Positions 1 to 9,000 are shown, numbered from the stretch's first letter. The stretch: DNA of 64,000 bases from Jatrophihabitans cynanchi (GCF_027247405.1 NZ_CP097463.1:2976001-3040000), one strand, 5' to 3'. Numbers and translations: made by a program. The notes: generated from the letters alone by a model not told the origin.

Positions 1-367
1 CCGTCGTGGCAGCGGCTGCTTGCCCTGCCGTCGCGGCACAGTGGCGAGGCCGTTGCCGTCGGGCACCTTGCCGGATGAAACCGAGTTGATCACCGCACTC
101 GGAGTCAGTGGACCGATCGCTCGCACGCCGGTCCGCCTGCCCAGGCACCCACGCGCCTACTCGATCGAACTGGCCGCAACCATAGGGTCGGGATGCAGCA
201 CGTAGCGCGCGGCTACACGCTCGACCGCATCGTGCCAGCTCAACAGACTGCAGCCGTTCCCTCCCGGTCCGTCGTGCATCACGAGAGGCAGCGCGCACAA
301 GGCGGATCGCGACGCGGCTTTCGTCGGAAGAGGCAGAACTGTCAGACCCTGCGCTTATGGTGAACGC
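1..367. other. Non-coding or unassigned left edge
   Basis: No open frame here has convincing actinobacterial protein character. A 61-codon frame at 20-205 is arginine- and proline-rich and resembles a chance frame. The segment probably holds the promoter of the HNH gene starting at 368, but I see no clear -35/-10 pair. Confidence 0.4.
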
Positions 368-1852
368 ATGCTCGAATTGGCGGTGGATCGGGGGGACGGC
401 GATGCCGTCCTGGTCGGGCTGCGCCGGGCGTTGCGGGAGCTGACACCGGCTGCGGATGACGCGGCGCGGGTGGATCAGATCCGGGTACTGGAGGAAATCA
501 AGTCGGCCGCGGCAGCGGCGCAGGCGGCGGTGACGGCGGCGTTCTGCGCCTCGCAGCGGGCCGAGCAGCTCGCGGCCGGGGTGCCGGCGGAACGGGCCGA
601 TCGGGGAGTCGCGGCGCAGGTGGGGCTGGCGAAGCGGACATCGCCGTTCCGTGCGCGCCGCTACGTGGGCTGGGCCAAGATCCTCACCAGCGAACTGCCC
701 GGCACCTTCGCGGCACTGCGGCGCGGCGAGATCCCGGAGTGGAGAGCGATGCTGGTCGCGCGGGAGACCGCGTGGCTATCGCGCGCCGACCGGGCGCTGG
801 CGGACGCCGAGCTGGCGCCACGGCTGGAGCAGCTCGGGGACAAGCGGACCGTCGCGGAGGCGAAGAAGATCGGCTACCGGCTGGACCCGAGCGGCTTTGT
901 GGATCGGTTGCGTAACGCCGAGACCGAACGGCGGGTCACCCTGCGACCCGAGCCAGACGTCATGTGCCGTCTCAGCGCACTTTTGCCGGTAGCGCGGGGT
1001 GTTGCCGGGTACGCGGCGTTGTGTCGCGAGGCCGACGCACGCCGTGCCGCCGGCGATTCCCGCAGCCGTGGCCAGGTCATGGCCGACACGCTGGTCGAGC
1101 GGCTCACCGGCCAGTCCGTCGCCGACGGGGTGCCGATCGAGGTGAACCTGGTCATGCCGGCAGACAGCTTGCTACCCACAGCAGCGGCCCAACCTGCCGA
1201 CACCGGTGCCGCTGCGGCCGATCCCGCCGGTCCGAAGGCTGCCCATCGCGATGCGGGGGCGGATCCACATGAGACGGGACCGGAGACCCGCGCGGAGGAG
1301 ACCCGCGCGGCTGAACCGCCGGCCGGAGGACGTCCGGGGGATGAGCCGGCGCACCTGGACGGGTACGGGCCGGTCCCGGCGGCGATCGCGCGCGACTGGC
1401 TGCTCGACCCGGCCCGCACCGCTCCGACCTGGATCCGCCGCCTCTACGCCCACCCGCGTAGCGGCGATCTGATCGCGATGGACTCGCGCCGTCGCACTTT
1501 CACCGCCGGGCAGCGGCGGTTCCTGCGGCTACGCGACCAGCTGTGCCGCACTCCGTGGTGCGAGGCCCCGATCCGCCACTTCGACCACGTGACCCCCGCG
1601 GAGCAGGGCGGCCCGACCAATACCAGGAACGGTCAGGGCAGCTGCGAGGGCTGCAACTACGACAAGCAAGCCCCCGGCTGGTACGCCCGCTCCGACCCGG
1701 ACGGCAGCATCACGCGGACCACGCCGACCGGCCACGAGTACCGGAGCAGTCCACCCAGTCGCGGGACGAGTCCGGCCCGAGGCAGTCCGACTCGCCGGAC
1801 GCAGCCTGCTGGCTGGCCGGTGATCGTCGATTACGTGCACTTCGCCGCCTGA
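368..1852 (+). CDS. DUF222 / 13E12-type HNH endonuclease domain protein
   Basis: The 494-residue protein has the layout of the actinobacterial DUF222-HNH family, called the 13E12 repeat family in mycobacteria. An alanine-rich helical DUF222 region fills about residues 20-240. A variable Pro/Ala-rich linker follows, then an HNH nuclease motif near residues 385-440. The motif shows CRTPWCEAP, the metal-binding HFDHVTP, the asparagine stretch GGPTNTRNG and the second cysteine pair CEGC. The family is usually multicopy, and its physiological role is not established. Proposed roles are DNA cleavage linked to mobile elements or repair. The gene stands alone, with no obvious operon partner. The ATG at 368 is the first plausible start, and no strong Shine-Dalgarno sequence is visible. 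The family assignment is firm; the biological function is not known. Confidence 0.88.
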   Translation: MLELAVDRGDGDAVLVGLRRALRELTPAADDAARVDQIRVLEEIKSAAAAAQAAVTAAFCASQRAEQLAAGVPAERADRGVAAQVGLAKRTSPFRARRYVGWAKILTSELPGTFAALRRGEIPEWRAMLVARETAWLSRADRALADAELAPRLEQLGDKRTVAEAKKIGYRLDPSGFVDRLRNAETERRVTLRPEPDVMCRLSALLPVARGVAGYAALCREADARRAAGDSRSRGQVMADTLVERLTGQSVADGVPIEVNLVMPADSLLPTAAAQPADTGAAAADPAGPKAAHRDAGADPHETGPETRAEETRAAEPPAGGRPGDEPAHLDGYGPVPAAIARDWLLDPARTAPTWIRRLYAHPRSGDLIAMDSRRRTFTAGQRRFLRLRDQLCRTPWCEAPIRHFDHVTPAEQGGPTNTRNGQGSCEGCNYDKQAPGWYARSDPDGSITRTTPTGHEYRSSPPSRGTSPARGSPTRRTQPAGWPVIVDYVHFAA

Positions 1853-1874
1853 TCCGTGCGGTCGGAGGGTATCC

Positions 1875-1894
1875 CGCATCCGCCAGGGGATGCG
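1875..1894 (+). terminator. Candidate hairpin after the HNH gene
   Basis: CGCATCC and GGATGCG form a perfect 7-bp stem around a 6-nt loop, 22 nt after the HNH stop codon. No T-tract follows, as is common for high-GC actinobacterial terminators. Confidence 0.35.
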
Positions 1895-2002
1895 TTCGAT
1901 CGGGCGCGATCACGCGCGCGGACTGCTCCGACCCCACGCCCGCGGGCGCCACACCTGCCCTACACTTGCGCCACCGGACGATCCAGTGCCCTGGAGGCAT
2001 GC

Positions 2003-2482
2003 GTGAAGCTGACCAAGCTCGGCGAGAAGGCAGTAAAGCTCTCGGTGCAGGATCGCAAACTGGTCGGGGCGAAAGTGGTGAAGGGCGAGGACATCACCAA
2101 GTACACCCAGGGCGCGGTCTGCTACGACGCCGCGGCCTTCGTGCGCTTCCTGCTCGGCAACACCATCACCGCCGACGATGTCGTCAAGGTCAACGGCCAG
2201 AGCTGGGAGTCCAAGCTCGCGCTCAAGAGCGGCTCGGCGTGGAACGGCACGGCAGGGATCCCCACCGGGTACGCGCTCGGCTTCTTCCGCAAGCCGGACA
2301 AGAAGTTCTTCCACGCCGCGGTCTCGGTCGGCGGCACAACGATCAGAGCCGTCAACGGCGGCAAGCTGGGCGCGGGATGGAGCTCCCCGGTGGACCTGAA
2401 GAAGGTCCTCGGCGCGCCGGACAGCGAAGGCTGGTTCGCCTACGACGGCACCCAGATCAAGGTGTTCATGTCGAAGGTCTGA
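2003..2482 (+). CDS. Unknown protein, possibly papain/NlpC-like
   Basis: I place the start at the GTG at 2003, because GGAGG sits 6-7 nt upstream; the frame is open further upstream but reads as non-coding. The product is a 159-residue lysine-rich protein with no signal peptide or membrane segment. I do not recognise a family. Two stretches recall papain-like or NlpC-type folds: a cysteine at the start of a helix (CYDAAAFVRFLLG), and later a histidine opening a beta hairpin (FFHAAVSVGGTTIRAVNG). This is an impression from pattern only. It is convergent with the PaaX-type gene, 42 bp away. The coding call is good; the function is unknown. Confidence 0.7.
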   Translation: MKLTKLGEKAVKLSVQDRKLVGAKVVKGEDITKYTQGAVCYDAAAFVRFLLGNTITADDVVKVNGQSWESKLALKSGSAWNGTAGIPTGYALGFFRKPDKKFFHAAVSVGGTTIRAVNGGKLGAGWSSPVDLKKVLGAPDSEGWFAYDGTQIKVFMSKV

Positions 2483-2524
2483 CGGATCTGCTCGGCCCGT
2501 CCCGCTGCGACTACGGCCGAAGGA

Positions 2525-3364
2525 TCACCCGGCGTTGAGCCGCAGCCAGTCCTGCTGCGCCCGCGCGGACCAGGCCGCGTGCCGGCGGGCGAACAGCGCC
2601 GCGGCTCGCTGCCCGCTCCAGCGCGCGGGAAGCAGTTCGCGCGGCAGGCCCGGATCGCGCCAGGGGAACGCGCGCCAGGCGTGCACCAGGTCGACCAGCC
2701 GGGGCAGCGGGTCAGCGGCCGACGCGGCCGCGAACGAAGCCAGGAACTCGCGATAACTCTGCTCGATCGCCGGCAGGTCCCACGCCTGCGCCACGAAGGA
2801 CTCCAGGTCGCCGCCCCCGCGGTGCCGGGCCACGAACACGCGGGCGTCCTCGAACGCCGCGGACTGCGCCAAGACGGCTTCGGCCTCGGCCGCCCGCTCG
2901 GCGTGCGTGCTGATCCAGACCCCGGGCACCGGGTTGCCGAAGCCGGCCCAGCGCATCCTGGTGCGCAGCAGGTGCCGGGCCGCCCGATCGCTCTCGGCGA
3001 CCCGCGCGAGCACCAGCACCCACTGCCCGTCCCAATCCGGCGTGGCGCCGGTGAAGCCGTAGATGCGCCCGGCGCCCTCGGTGAGCAGCTGCTCAGCGCG
3101 CGCGGTGAGCCGCCACCGGCTGCGCCGCCCGATCCGTTCGGACGTCAGCCAGCCGTCGGCCCCGGTGCGCATCACTGCCTGCCGGCTCGCCTTCTCCTCG
3201 ACGCCGAGCCGGCCGAGGACGTCGATGAGGGCGGACGTCCAGGCAACCCCACCGTGCGGCAGGACCAGCTCGCCGAGCACGGTGAACAGCAGGCCGCGCG
3301 CGCTCTCGGCGCCCGCGGCATGCCGGCGGGACAGGCTCGGCGCCGAATCGGCTTCGACGGACAC
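2525..3364 (-). CDS. PaaX-family transcriptional repressor
   Basis: The protein of about 279 residues matches PaaX-type regulators, which control aryl-CoA catabolism. It has an N-terminal winged-helix region (ARGLLFTVLGELVLPHGG, then SRQAVMRTGADGWL), a central domain (DWDGQWVLVLARV) and a C-terminal helical PaaX-C domain (YREFLASFAAA, with HAWRAFPWRDPGLPRELLP). I chose the GTG at 3364 because GGGAGG lies 4 nt upstream of it. GTG codons at 3367 and 3388 are alternatives. The gene is divergent from boxC-boxB-benzoate CoA ligase, so it most likely represses that operon and is released by an aryl-CoA such as benzoyl-CoA (inference). Classical box operons use BoxR instead. Confidence 0.85.
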   Translation of the reverse strand: MSVEADSAPSLSRRHAAGAESARGLLFTVLGELVLPHGGVAWTSALIDVLGRLGVEEKASRQAVMRTGADGWLTSERIGRRSRWRLTARAEQLLTEGAGRIYGFTGATPDWDGQWVLVLARVAESDRAARHLLRTRMRWAGFGNPVPGVWISTHAERAAEAEAVLAQSAAFEDARVFVARHRGGGDLESFVAQAWDLPAIEQSYREFLASFAAASAADPLPRLVDLVHAWRAFPWRDPGLPRELLPARWSGQRAAALFARRHAAWSARAQQDWLRLNAG

Positions 3365-3391
3365 CACACCTCCCAGCGCTCGTTGCACAGC

Positions 3392-3439
3392 CTACAAACT
3401 ACTACAAACACTTGACGAAAGACCATTGCTATGTAGAAC
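3392..3439 (+). promoter_or_regulatory. boxC promoter with direct-repeat operator candidate
   Basis: TTGACG at 3412-3417 and TAGAAC at 3434-3439 are separated by 16 bp and lie 31 bp before the boxC start, a fair actinobacterial sigma-A-type promoter. Directly upstream, CTACAAAC occurs twice (3392-3399 and 3402-3409), exactly 10 bp apart. This is a plausible site for the divergently encoded PaaX-type repressor. The repeat is seen; its use as operator is inferred. Confidence 0.5.
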
Positions 3440-3469
3440 ATGGAGGAGTACCCGACCCGAGGAGCGAGC

Positions 3470-5146
3470 ATGACCGGTGTGGCCACGGCACAGCGCGTCG
3501 AGTTCCGCACATCGCCATCGGACTACCGGCACTGGCGCCTCGTGACCGACGGTCCGGTCGCGACGCTCACCATGGACGTCGCAGAGGACGCTGGCCTGGT
3601 CGAGGGCTACGAGCTCAAGCTCAACTCCTACGACCTCGGGGTGGACATCGAGCTCTACGACGCGGTGCAACGGCTGCGCTTCGAACACCCCGAGGTGCGC
3701 GCGGTCGTCGTCACCAGCGGCAAGGACAAGATCTTCTGCGCCGGCGCGAACATCGGCATGCTCGCGGCCTCCTCCCACTCGTGGAAGGTGAACTTCTGCA
3801 AGTTCACCAACGAGACCCGCAACGGCATCGAGGACGCCACGGCGCACTCCGGCCAGACGTACCTGGCGGCGCTCAGCGGCACCGCGTCCGGCGGCGGCTA
3901 CGAACTGGCGCTGGCCTGCGAGCACATCATGCTGGTCGACGACCGCTCGTCCACGGTGTCCCTTCCGGAGCTGCCGCTGCTCGGCGTGCTGCCCGGCACC
4001 GGCGGCCTCACCCGCGTCGTCGACAAGCGGCACGTGCGCCGCGACCTGGCCGACTATTTCGCCACCCGCGCGGAGGGTGTCAACGGCAAGAAGGCCGTCG
4101 CCTGGAAGCTCGTCGACGAACTCGTGCCCCGGCCGCAGTGGGACGCGACCGTGCAAGCTCGTGCCGCCGAACTGGCCGGGCGCTCCCCGCAGCGCGACGG
4201 GCCGGGCCTCGCGCTGACTCTGCTCGAGAAGTCCCGCACCGCCGACGAGGTCGGCTACCGCTACGTGACAGCGGCCCTGGACCACGTGGGGCGCTCGGTT
4301 GCGATCACCGTGCGCGGTCCGCAGCAGGACGCGCCCGCCGGCCCGGCCGGACTGCACGAGCAGGGCGCCGAGTTCTGGACGCTCGCACTCACCCGCGAGC
4401 TCGACGACCTGATCCTGGACCTGCGCACCAACGAACCCGAGCTCGGCACCTGGGTGTTCCGCACCGAAGGCGACGCGCACCGGGTGCTCGCCCACGACGC
4501 GCTGCTGCTCGCCCACCGCGACGACTGGTTGGCGAACGAGATCCTGCTGTACCTCAAGCGCACCCTCAAGCGGCTGGACGTCACCAGCCGCAGCCTGCTC
4601 GCACTCGTCGAGCCGGGCAGCTGCTTCGCCGGCAGCCTGCTCGAACTCGCCCTCGCCGCCGACCGCTCGTACCAGCTGGCCGGTGTCTTCGAAGATCTCG
4701 ACCCGGATGCCGAGCCCGCGGCGATCATCGCGGGTGGCCTGAACTTCGGTCCGCTGCCGATGGGCAACGGGCTGACCCGGCTGCAGACGCGGTTCCTCGA
4801 CGACGCGGCCGCGGTCGACGCCGTACGCGCCCGCGCCGGCGAGCCGCTGTCGGCCGAGGACGCCGCCGCGCTCGGGCTCGTCACCTTCACCCCGGACGAC
4901 ATCGACTGGGACGACGAGGTGCGCATCGCGATCGAGGAGCGGTCCAGCTTCAGCCCCGACGCGCTGACCGGCCTCGAGGCGAACTACCGCTTCGCCGGCC
5001 CGGAAACGATCGAGACCAAGATCTTCGGCCGGCTCTCCGCCTGGCAGAACTGGATCTTCTACCGCCCCAACGCGTCCGGACCGGACGGTGCGCTGCGCCA
5101 GTTCGGCACCGGCCGCCGCGCCGACTTCGACAGGAAGCGGGTCTAA
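3470..5146 (+). CDS. boxC: 2,3-epoxybenzoyl-CoA dihydrolase (BoxC)
   Basis: BoxC opens the ring of 2,3-epoxybenzoyl-CoA with two waters to give 3,4-dehydroadipyl-CoA semialdehyde and formate, in the aerobic CoA-dependent benzoate route. The 558-residue product has two crotonase-like halves. The first carries the enoyl-CoA-hydratase signature (GKDKIFCAGANIGML, then GTASGGGYELALACEHI) and the second is more divergent (LLALVEPGSCFAGSLLELAL). Length and sequence fit BoxC and exceed ordinary single-domain hydratases. The ATG at 3470 has AGGAG five bases upstream, better than the in-frame ATG at 3440. boxB follows after 3 bp, so the two are co-transcribed. The divergent PaaX-type gene is the likely regulator. 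Confidence 0.93.
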   Translation: MTGVATAQRVEFRTSPSDYRHWRLVTDGPVATLTMDVAEDAGLVEGYELKLNSYDLGVDIELYDAVQRLRFEHPEVRAVVVTSGKDKIFCAGANIGMLAASSHSWKVNFCKFTNETRNGIEDATAHSGQTYLAALSGTASGGGYELALACEHIMLVDDRSSTVSLPELPLLGVLPGTGGLTRVVDKRHVRRDLADYFATRAEGVNGKKAVAWKLVDELVPRPQWDATVQARAAELAGRSPQRDGPGLALTLLEKSRTADEVGYRYVTAALDHVGRSVAITVRGPQQDAPAGPAGLHEQGAEFWTLALTRELDDLILDLRTNEPELGTWVFRTEGDAHRVLAHDALLLAHRDDWLANEILLYLKRTLKRLDVTSRSLLALVEPGSCFAGSLLELALAADRSYQLAGVFEDLDPDAEPAAIIAGGLNFGPLPMGNGLTRLQTRFLDDAAAVDAVRARAGEPLSAEDAAALGLVTFTPDDIDWDDEVRIAIEERSSFSPDALTGLEANYRFAGPETIETKIFGRLSAWQNWIFYRPNASGPDGALRQFGTGRRADFDRKRV

Positions 5147-5149
5147 CAC

Positions 5150-6568
5150 ATGACCACCACCGCCGATTACTCGGTCAAGATCCCCAACAACGTCGACCTG
5201 CACGAGGACCGCCGCCTGCAGCGCGCGCTGGAGTCGTGGCAGCCGAACTTCCTGTCCTGGTGGGAGTCGATGGGTCCGACGCTGCCCACCGAGGACGTCT
5301 ACCTGCGCACCGCGGTGAACGTCGGCCGCGAGGGCTGGGCGCACTTCGGGCACGTGCCGATGAAGGACTACCGCTGGGGCATCTTCCTCGCCGAGCGTGA
5401 TCGCGAACGGCAGATCGGCTTCGGCCAGCACCAGGGCGAGCCGGCGTGGCAGAAGGTTCCCGGCGAGTACCGCGCCGAGCTGCAGCGGCTGATCGTCGTC
5501 CAGGGCGACACCGAGCCGGCGTCCGTCGAGCAGCAGCGCAACCTCGGCGCCACGGCGCCGAGCCTGTACGACCTGCGCAACCTGTTCCAGGTGAACGTCG
5601 AGGAGGGGCGGCACCTGTGGGCGATGGTGTACCTGCTGCACGCCTACTTCGGCCGCGAGGGCCGCGAGGAGGCCGAGGAGCTGCTGCACCGCAACTCCGG
5701 CAGCCAGGACAGCCCGCGCATCCTGGGCGCCTTCAACGAGGAGACGCCGGACTGGCTGAGCTTTTTCATGTTCACCTACTTCACCGACCGCGACGGCAAG
5801 TACCAGCTGGGCACCCTGAAGGAGTCGGCCTTCGACCCGCTGAGCCGCACCTGCGAGTTCATGCTCAAGGAGGAGGCGCACCACATGATGGTGGGCACCA
5901 CCGGCATCGACCGCGTCGTCGAGCGCACCGCGCAGGTGATGACCGAGCACGACACCGACGACGTCACCGCACACGGCGCGATCCCGCTGCCGGTGATCCA
6001 GAAGTACCTGAACTTCCACTACTCGGTCTCGCTCGACCTGTTCGGCTCGGAGACCTCGACGAACGTCGCGAACTACTTCACCGCCGGGCTCAAGGGCCGC
6101 TGGATGGAGGGCCGGCGCAAGGACGACCACCGGCTCACCGACGACGCGATCCTGGTCGATGCGCTCGACGACGGGCAGATCGCGCAGACCGAGGTGGCCG
6201 CGCTTGTCGGGCTGAACACCGACCTGCGCCGCGAGTACATCGCCGACTGCCAGAGCGGGGTCACCCGCTGGAACCGGATCCTTGACGGTGCCGGCATGCC
6301 GCAGCGGCTGTACCTGCCGCACGTCGCCTTCAACCGGCAGGTGGGCGCGTTCGCCGGCATCGAGACGAGCCCGACCGGCGAGCAGCTGTCGGCCGAGGAA
6401 TGGCAGCGCCGCAAGGGCGACTGGCTGCCGACCGAGGTGGACAAGACCTACGTGCGCTCGTTGATGCGCCCGGTGCACGAACGCGGCAAGATAGCGGCGT
6501 GGATCGCTCCACCGCGGCAGGGCATCAACGGGCAGCCGTTCGACTTCGACTACGTCCACCTGGCCTAG
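5150..6568 (+). CDS. boxB: Benzoyl-CoA 2,3-epoxidase oxygenase subunit (BoxB)
   Basis: BoxB is the di-iron oxygenase that converts benzoyl-CoA to 2,3-epoxybenzoyl-CoA, with electrons from the reductase BoxA. The 472-residue protein has the family's typical length and the class I di-iron ligands: an E-x-x-H pattern in VNVEEGRHLWAM, and a second in FMLKEEAHHMMVG. It lies 3 bp after boxC and 13 bp before the ligase, in the same operon. No boxA reductase gene is present in this window, so the electron donor must be encoded elsewhere or replaced by another ferredoxin reductase. The assignment is strong by sequence and context. Confidence 0.94.
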   Translation: MTTTADYSVKIPNNVDLHEDRRLQRALESWQPNFLSWWESMGPTLPTEDVYLRTAVNVGREGWAHFGHVPMKDYRWGIFLAERDRERQIGFGQHQGEPAWQKVPGEYRAELQRLIVVQGDTEPASVEQQRNLGATAPSLYDLRNLFQVNVEEGRHLWAMVYLLHAYFGREGREEAEELLHRNSGSQDSPRILGAFNEETPDWLSFFMFTYFTDRDGKYQLGTLKESAFDPLSRTCEFMLKEEAHHMMVGTTGIDRVVERTAQVMTEHDTDDVTAHGAIPLPVIQKYLNFHYSVSLDLFGSETSTNVANYFTAGLKGRWMEGRRKDDHRLTDDAILVDALDDGQIAQTEVAALVGLNTDLRREYIADCQSGVTRWNRILDGAGMPQRLYLPHVAFNRQVGAFAGIETSPTGEQLSAEEWQRRKGDWLPTEVDKTYVRSLMRPVHERGKIAAWIAPPRQGINGQPFDFDYVHLA

Positions 6569-6581
6569 GAGGCGGGGCCGG

Positions 6582-8141
6582 ATGAGCGAGGTGTTCAACG
6601 CGTGCGAGTACCTGCTGGACCGGCAGCTCGCCACGGGCGCGGGCGAGCGCATCGCACTGACCGGCCCGGCCGGCGAGCTGACCTACACCCAGCTGCACGA
6701 GGCGGTGCTGCGCGCCGCCGGCGCGTTGCGCGGGCTGGGCTTGCAGCCCGAGCAACGAGTGCTCATGTTCATGGCCGACGAGCCGCAGTTCGTCATCGTC
6801 TACCTGGCCGCGATGCGCATCGGCGCGGTGCCCGTCCCGGTCTCGACCATGTCGCACGCCGACGGGCTGGCCGACCTGCTGCGCGACTCGCGCGCCAGGC
6901 TGCTCACGGTGAGCGGCCCGTTCGCGGACACCGCGGCCGCTGCCCTCGCCGACGTACCGGACCTGACCGCGGTCCTCGGCCCCAAGCCGCAGATCGACCC
7001 CGCTGCGCCCCTGCCGTGGCACGACCTGGACGCGCTGATCGCCGCGAGCGAGCCGGACCCGGCCGGGTACCCGACCACCGAGGACTCCCCGGCGTTCTGG
7101 CTCTACACCTCGGGCACCACCGGCTTACCCAAGGGCGCGATGCACCGGCACGGGTCGATCAAGGTGGTGTGCGAGACGTACGGCGCGCAGGTGCTGGGCA
7201 TCCGTCCGGACGACCGGTGCCTGTCCGCGGCCAAGGCGTTCTTCGCCTACGGGCTCGGCAACTCGGTGCTGTTCCCGCTGGCCGTCGGCGCGGCGAGCGT
7301 GCTCGAGCCGGCGCCGTCCCGTCCCGAGCTGGTAGCACAACGGGTCAGCGAGTACGGCGTCACGCTGTTCTTCGGTGGCCCGACGTTCTTCGCGAACATG
7401 CTGCGCGCCGAGCTGCCGCGCGCAGCGATGGCAGGCGTACGCCTCGCCGCGTCGGCCGGCGAGCCGTTGCCCGCGGCGCTCTACGAGCGCTGGACGGCGC
7501 GCTTCGGCGTCGACATCATCGACGGCATCGGGATGACCGAGATGCTGCACATCTTCCTGTCCAACCGCGCCGGCGAGGTGCGCCCCGGCACCACCGGGCA
7601 GGCGGTGCCGGGCTACGAGTTGAAGATCGTCGACGACGCCGGTGCCGAGGTTCCGGTCGGGACGCCGGGCACGCTGCTGGTGCGTGGCCGCTCGACGGCG
7701 ACCGGGTACTGGTCGCGCTACGACGCGTCGCGGCAGGTGTTCCAGGGTGACTGGCTGCGCACCGGCGACACCTACGTCCAGGACGCCGACGGCTTCTACG
7801 CCTGCCTCGGCCGCACCGGCGACATGCTCAAGGCGAGCGGCATCTGGGTCTCGCCGGGAGAGGTGGAGAACCGGCTGCTCGCGCACGAGTCGGTGGCGCA
7901 GGCGGTCGTGGTCGCCGCGGTCGACGGCGACGGCCTGGAGAAGCCGGTCGCGTACGTGATCCTGCAGCCGGGCCGCTCCGCCACCGAGGAGGAGCTGATC
8001 GAGTTCTGCCGCGACGGGCTGCCGTCGTTCAAGCGGCCACGCAAGATCGTGTTCGTCGGCGCGTACCCGACCACCGCGACCGGCAAGGTGCGTCGCGTCG
8101 AGCTGCGCCAGCTGGCCGCGACGGTGCTGATCGATGCTTGA
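6582..8141 (+). CDS. Benzoate-CoA ligase family AMP-forming synthetase
   Basis: The product activates benzoate, or a related aryl acid, to the CoA thioester with ATP, the first step of the box route. The 519-residue protein is an ANL-superfamily synthetase with the P-loop-like motif YTSGTTGLPKGAMH (A3), the aryl-acid ligase type core GIGMTEMLHIFLSN (A5), the hinge region GRTGDMLKASGIWVSP (A8), and the catalytic lysine motif TATGKVRRVELR near the C-terminus (A10). A good ribosome site (AGGAGG) precedes the ATG. The gene overlaps the next one by 8 bp, so translation is coupled. Context favours benzoate over other aryl acids, but 2- or 4-substituted benzoates cannot be excluded. Confidence 0.88.
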   Translation: MSEVFNACEYLLDRQLATGAGERIALTGPAGELTYTQLHEAVLRAAGALRGLGLQPEQRVLMFMADEPQFVIVYLAAMRIGAVPVPVSTMSHADGLADLLRDSRARLLTVSGPFADTAAAALADVPDLTAVLGPKPQIDPAAPLPWHDLDALIAASEPDPAGYPTTEDSPAFWLYTSGTTGLPKGAMHRHGSIKVVCETYGAQVLGIRPDDRCLSAAKAFFAYGLGNSVLFPLAVGAASVLEPAPSRPELVAQRVSEYGVTLFFGGPTFFANMLRAELPRAAMAGVRLAASAGEPLPAALYERWTARFGVDIIDGIGMTEMLHIFLSNRAGEVRPGTTGQAVPGYELKIVDDAGAEVPVGTPGTLLVRGRSTATGYWSRYDASRQVFQGDWLRTGDTYVQDADGFYACLGRTGDMLKASGIWVSPGEVENRLLAHESVAQAVVVAAVDGDGLEKPVAYVILQPGRSATEEELIEFCRDGLPSFKRPRKIVFVGAYPTTATGKVRRVELRQLAATVLIDA

Positions 8142-9000
8142 CGGGCGGGCGCTGGTCGACGTGCACCTGCACCCGGCGCGGCTTCCGGGCCTGAAGCTGC
8201 CGTGGGACGTGTGGGTGCAGGACTTCGACAGCCCGCAGCTGCACGCCCTCTACGACGACGAGGGCGCCGTGCGTCCGGCCGCGTTCGACGAGCTGCTCGC
8301 CGCCGAGGGTGTCGACGTCGCCGTCGTGCTCGCCGAGTACAGCCCCAAGGTCACCGGCTGGCAGCGGGTCGAGGAGATGCTGCCGCTCGTGGCGCACAAC
8401 CCGGACCGGGTCAGGTTCGCCGCCAACGTCAATCCGCACCTGCACTTCCCGGTCGCCGACGAGCTGCAGCGCCAACTCGACCTCGGCGCGGTCGCGCTGA
8501 AGGTGCACCCCGTCCACGGCGGGTTCGCCGCGAACGACCGCGCGCTGTACCCGGCCTACGAGCTGTGCCAGGCCGCCGGCCTGCCGGTGGTGGTGCACTG
8601 CGGCACGTCGACCTTCCCGGGCGCGCTGAACCAGTTCGCCGACCCGGTCCTGCTCGATGACGTGCTGCGCGACTTCCGCTCGCTGCAACTCGTGCTCGCG
8701 CACGGCGGCCGCGGCTGGTGGTACGACGCCGCGGCGTTCCTGGCGCTGACCAACCCGAACGTCTGGATCGAACTGTCCGGGCTTCCGCCGTCGCGGCTGC
8801 AGACCTACTACGCGCGGCACAACTGGGCGCGGCTCACCCGGCGGATGATCTTCGGCACCGACTGGCCGGGCATCCCCGGGATCGCGAAGAACGCGCGTGC
8901 CGTCGCCGCGCAGTGCCCGGACGACGAGACGGCCGAGCTGGTGCTGGCCGGCAACGCGGCCCGCGTGTACAACCTCAAGCTGCCCGGCTCACCGGGCTAG
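8134..9000 (+). CDS. Amidohydrolase-2 family metal-dependent hydrolase
   Basis: The 288-residue TIM-barrel hydrolase has the amidohydrolase-2 pattern: DVHLHP metal ligands at the N-terminus, LKVHPVHGGFAAND mid-protein, a metal histidine in VVHCGTSTFPG, LAHGGRGWW, and the catalytic aspartate in MIFGTDWPG. Family members hydrolyse lactones and ring-cleavage products or decarboxylate aromatic acids. Its start overlaps the ligase stop by 8 bp, so it belongs to the box operon. It may process an early or late intermediate, for example by hydrolysing an aryl ester or amide to supply benzoate, or by acting on a lactone after BoxC (inference). The 3' end overlaps the convergent flavoprotein gene by 12 bp. 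Confidence 0.78.
   Translation: MLDGRALVDVHLHPARLPGLKLPWDVWVQDFDSPQLHALYDDEGAVRPAAFDELLAAEGVDVAVVLAEYSPKVTGWQRVEEMLPLVAHNPDRVRFAANVNPHLHFPVADELQRQLDLGAVALKVHPVHGGFAANDRALYPAYELCQAAGLPVVVHCGTSTFPGALNQFADPVLLDDVLRDFRSLQLVLAHGGRGWWYDAAAFLALTNPNVWIELSGLPPSRLQTYYARHNWARLTRRMIFGTDWPGIPGIAKNARAVAAQCPDDETAELVLAGNAARVYNLKLPGSPG

Noticed and set aside
3392-6652. A 1086-codon open frame antisense to boxC and boxB
   Set aside because: It lies opposite two well-recognised genes, has high Val/Arg/Gly content typical of reverse frames in high-GC coding DNA and matches no family.
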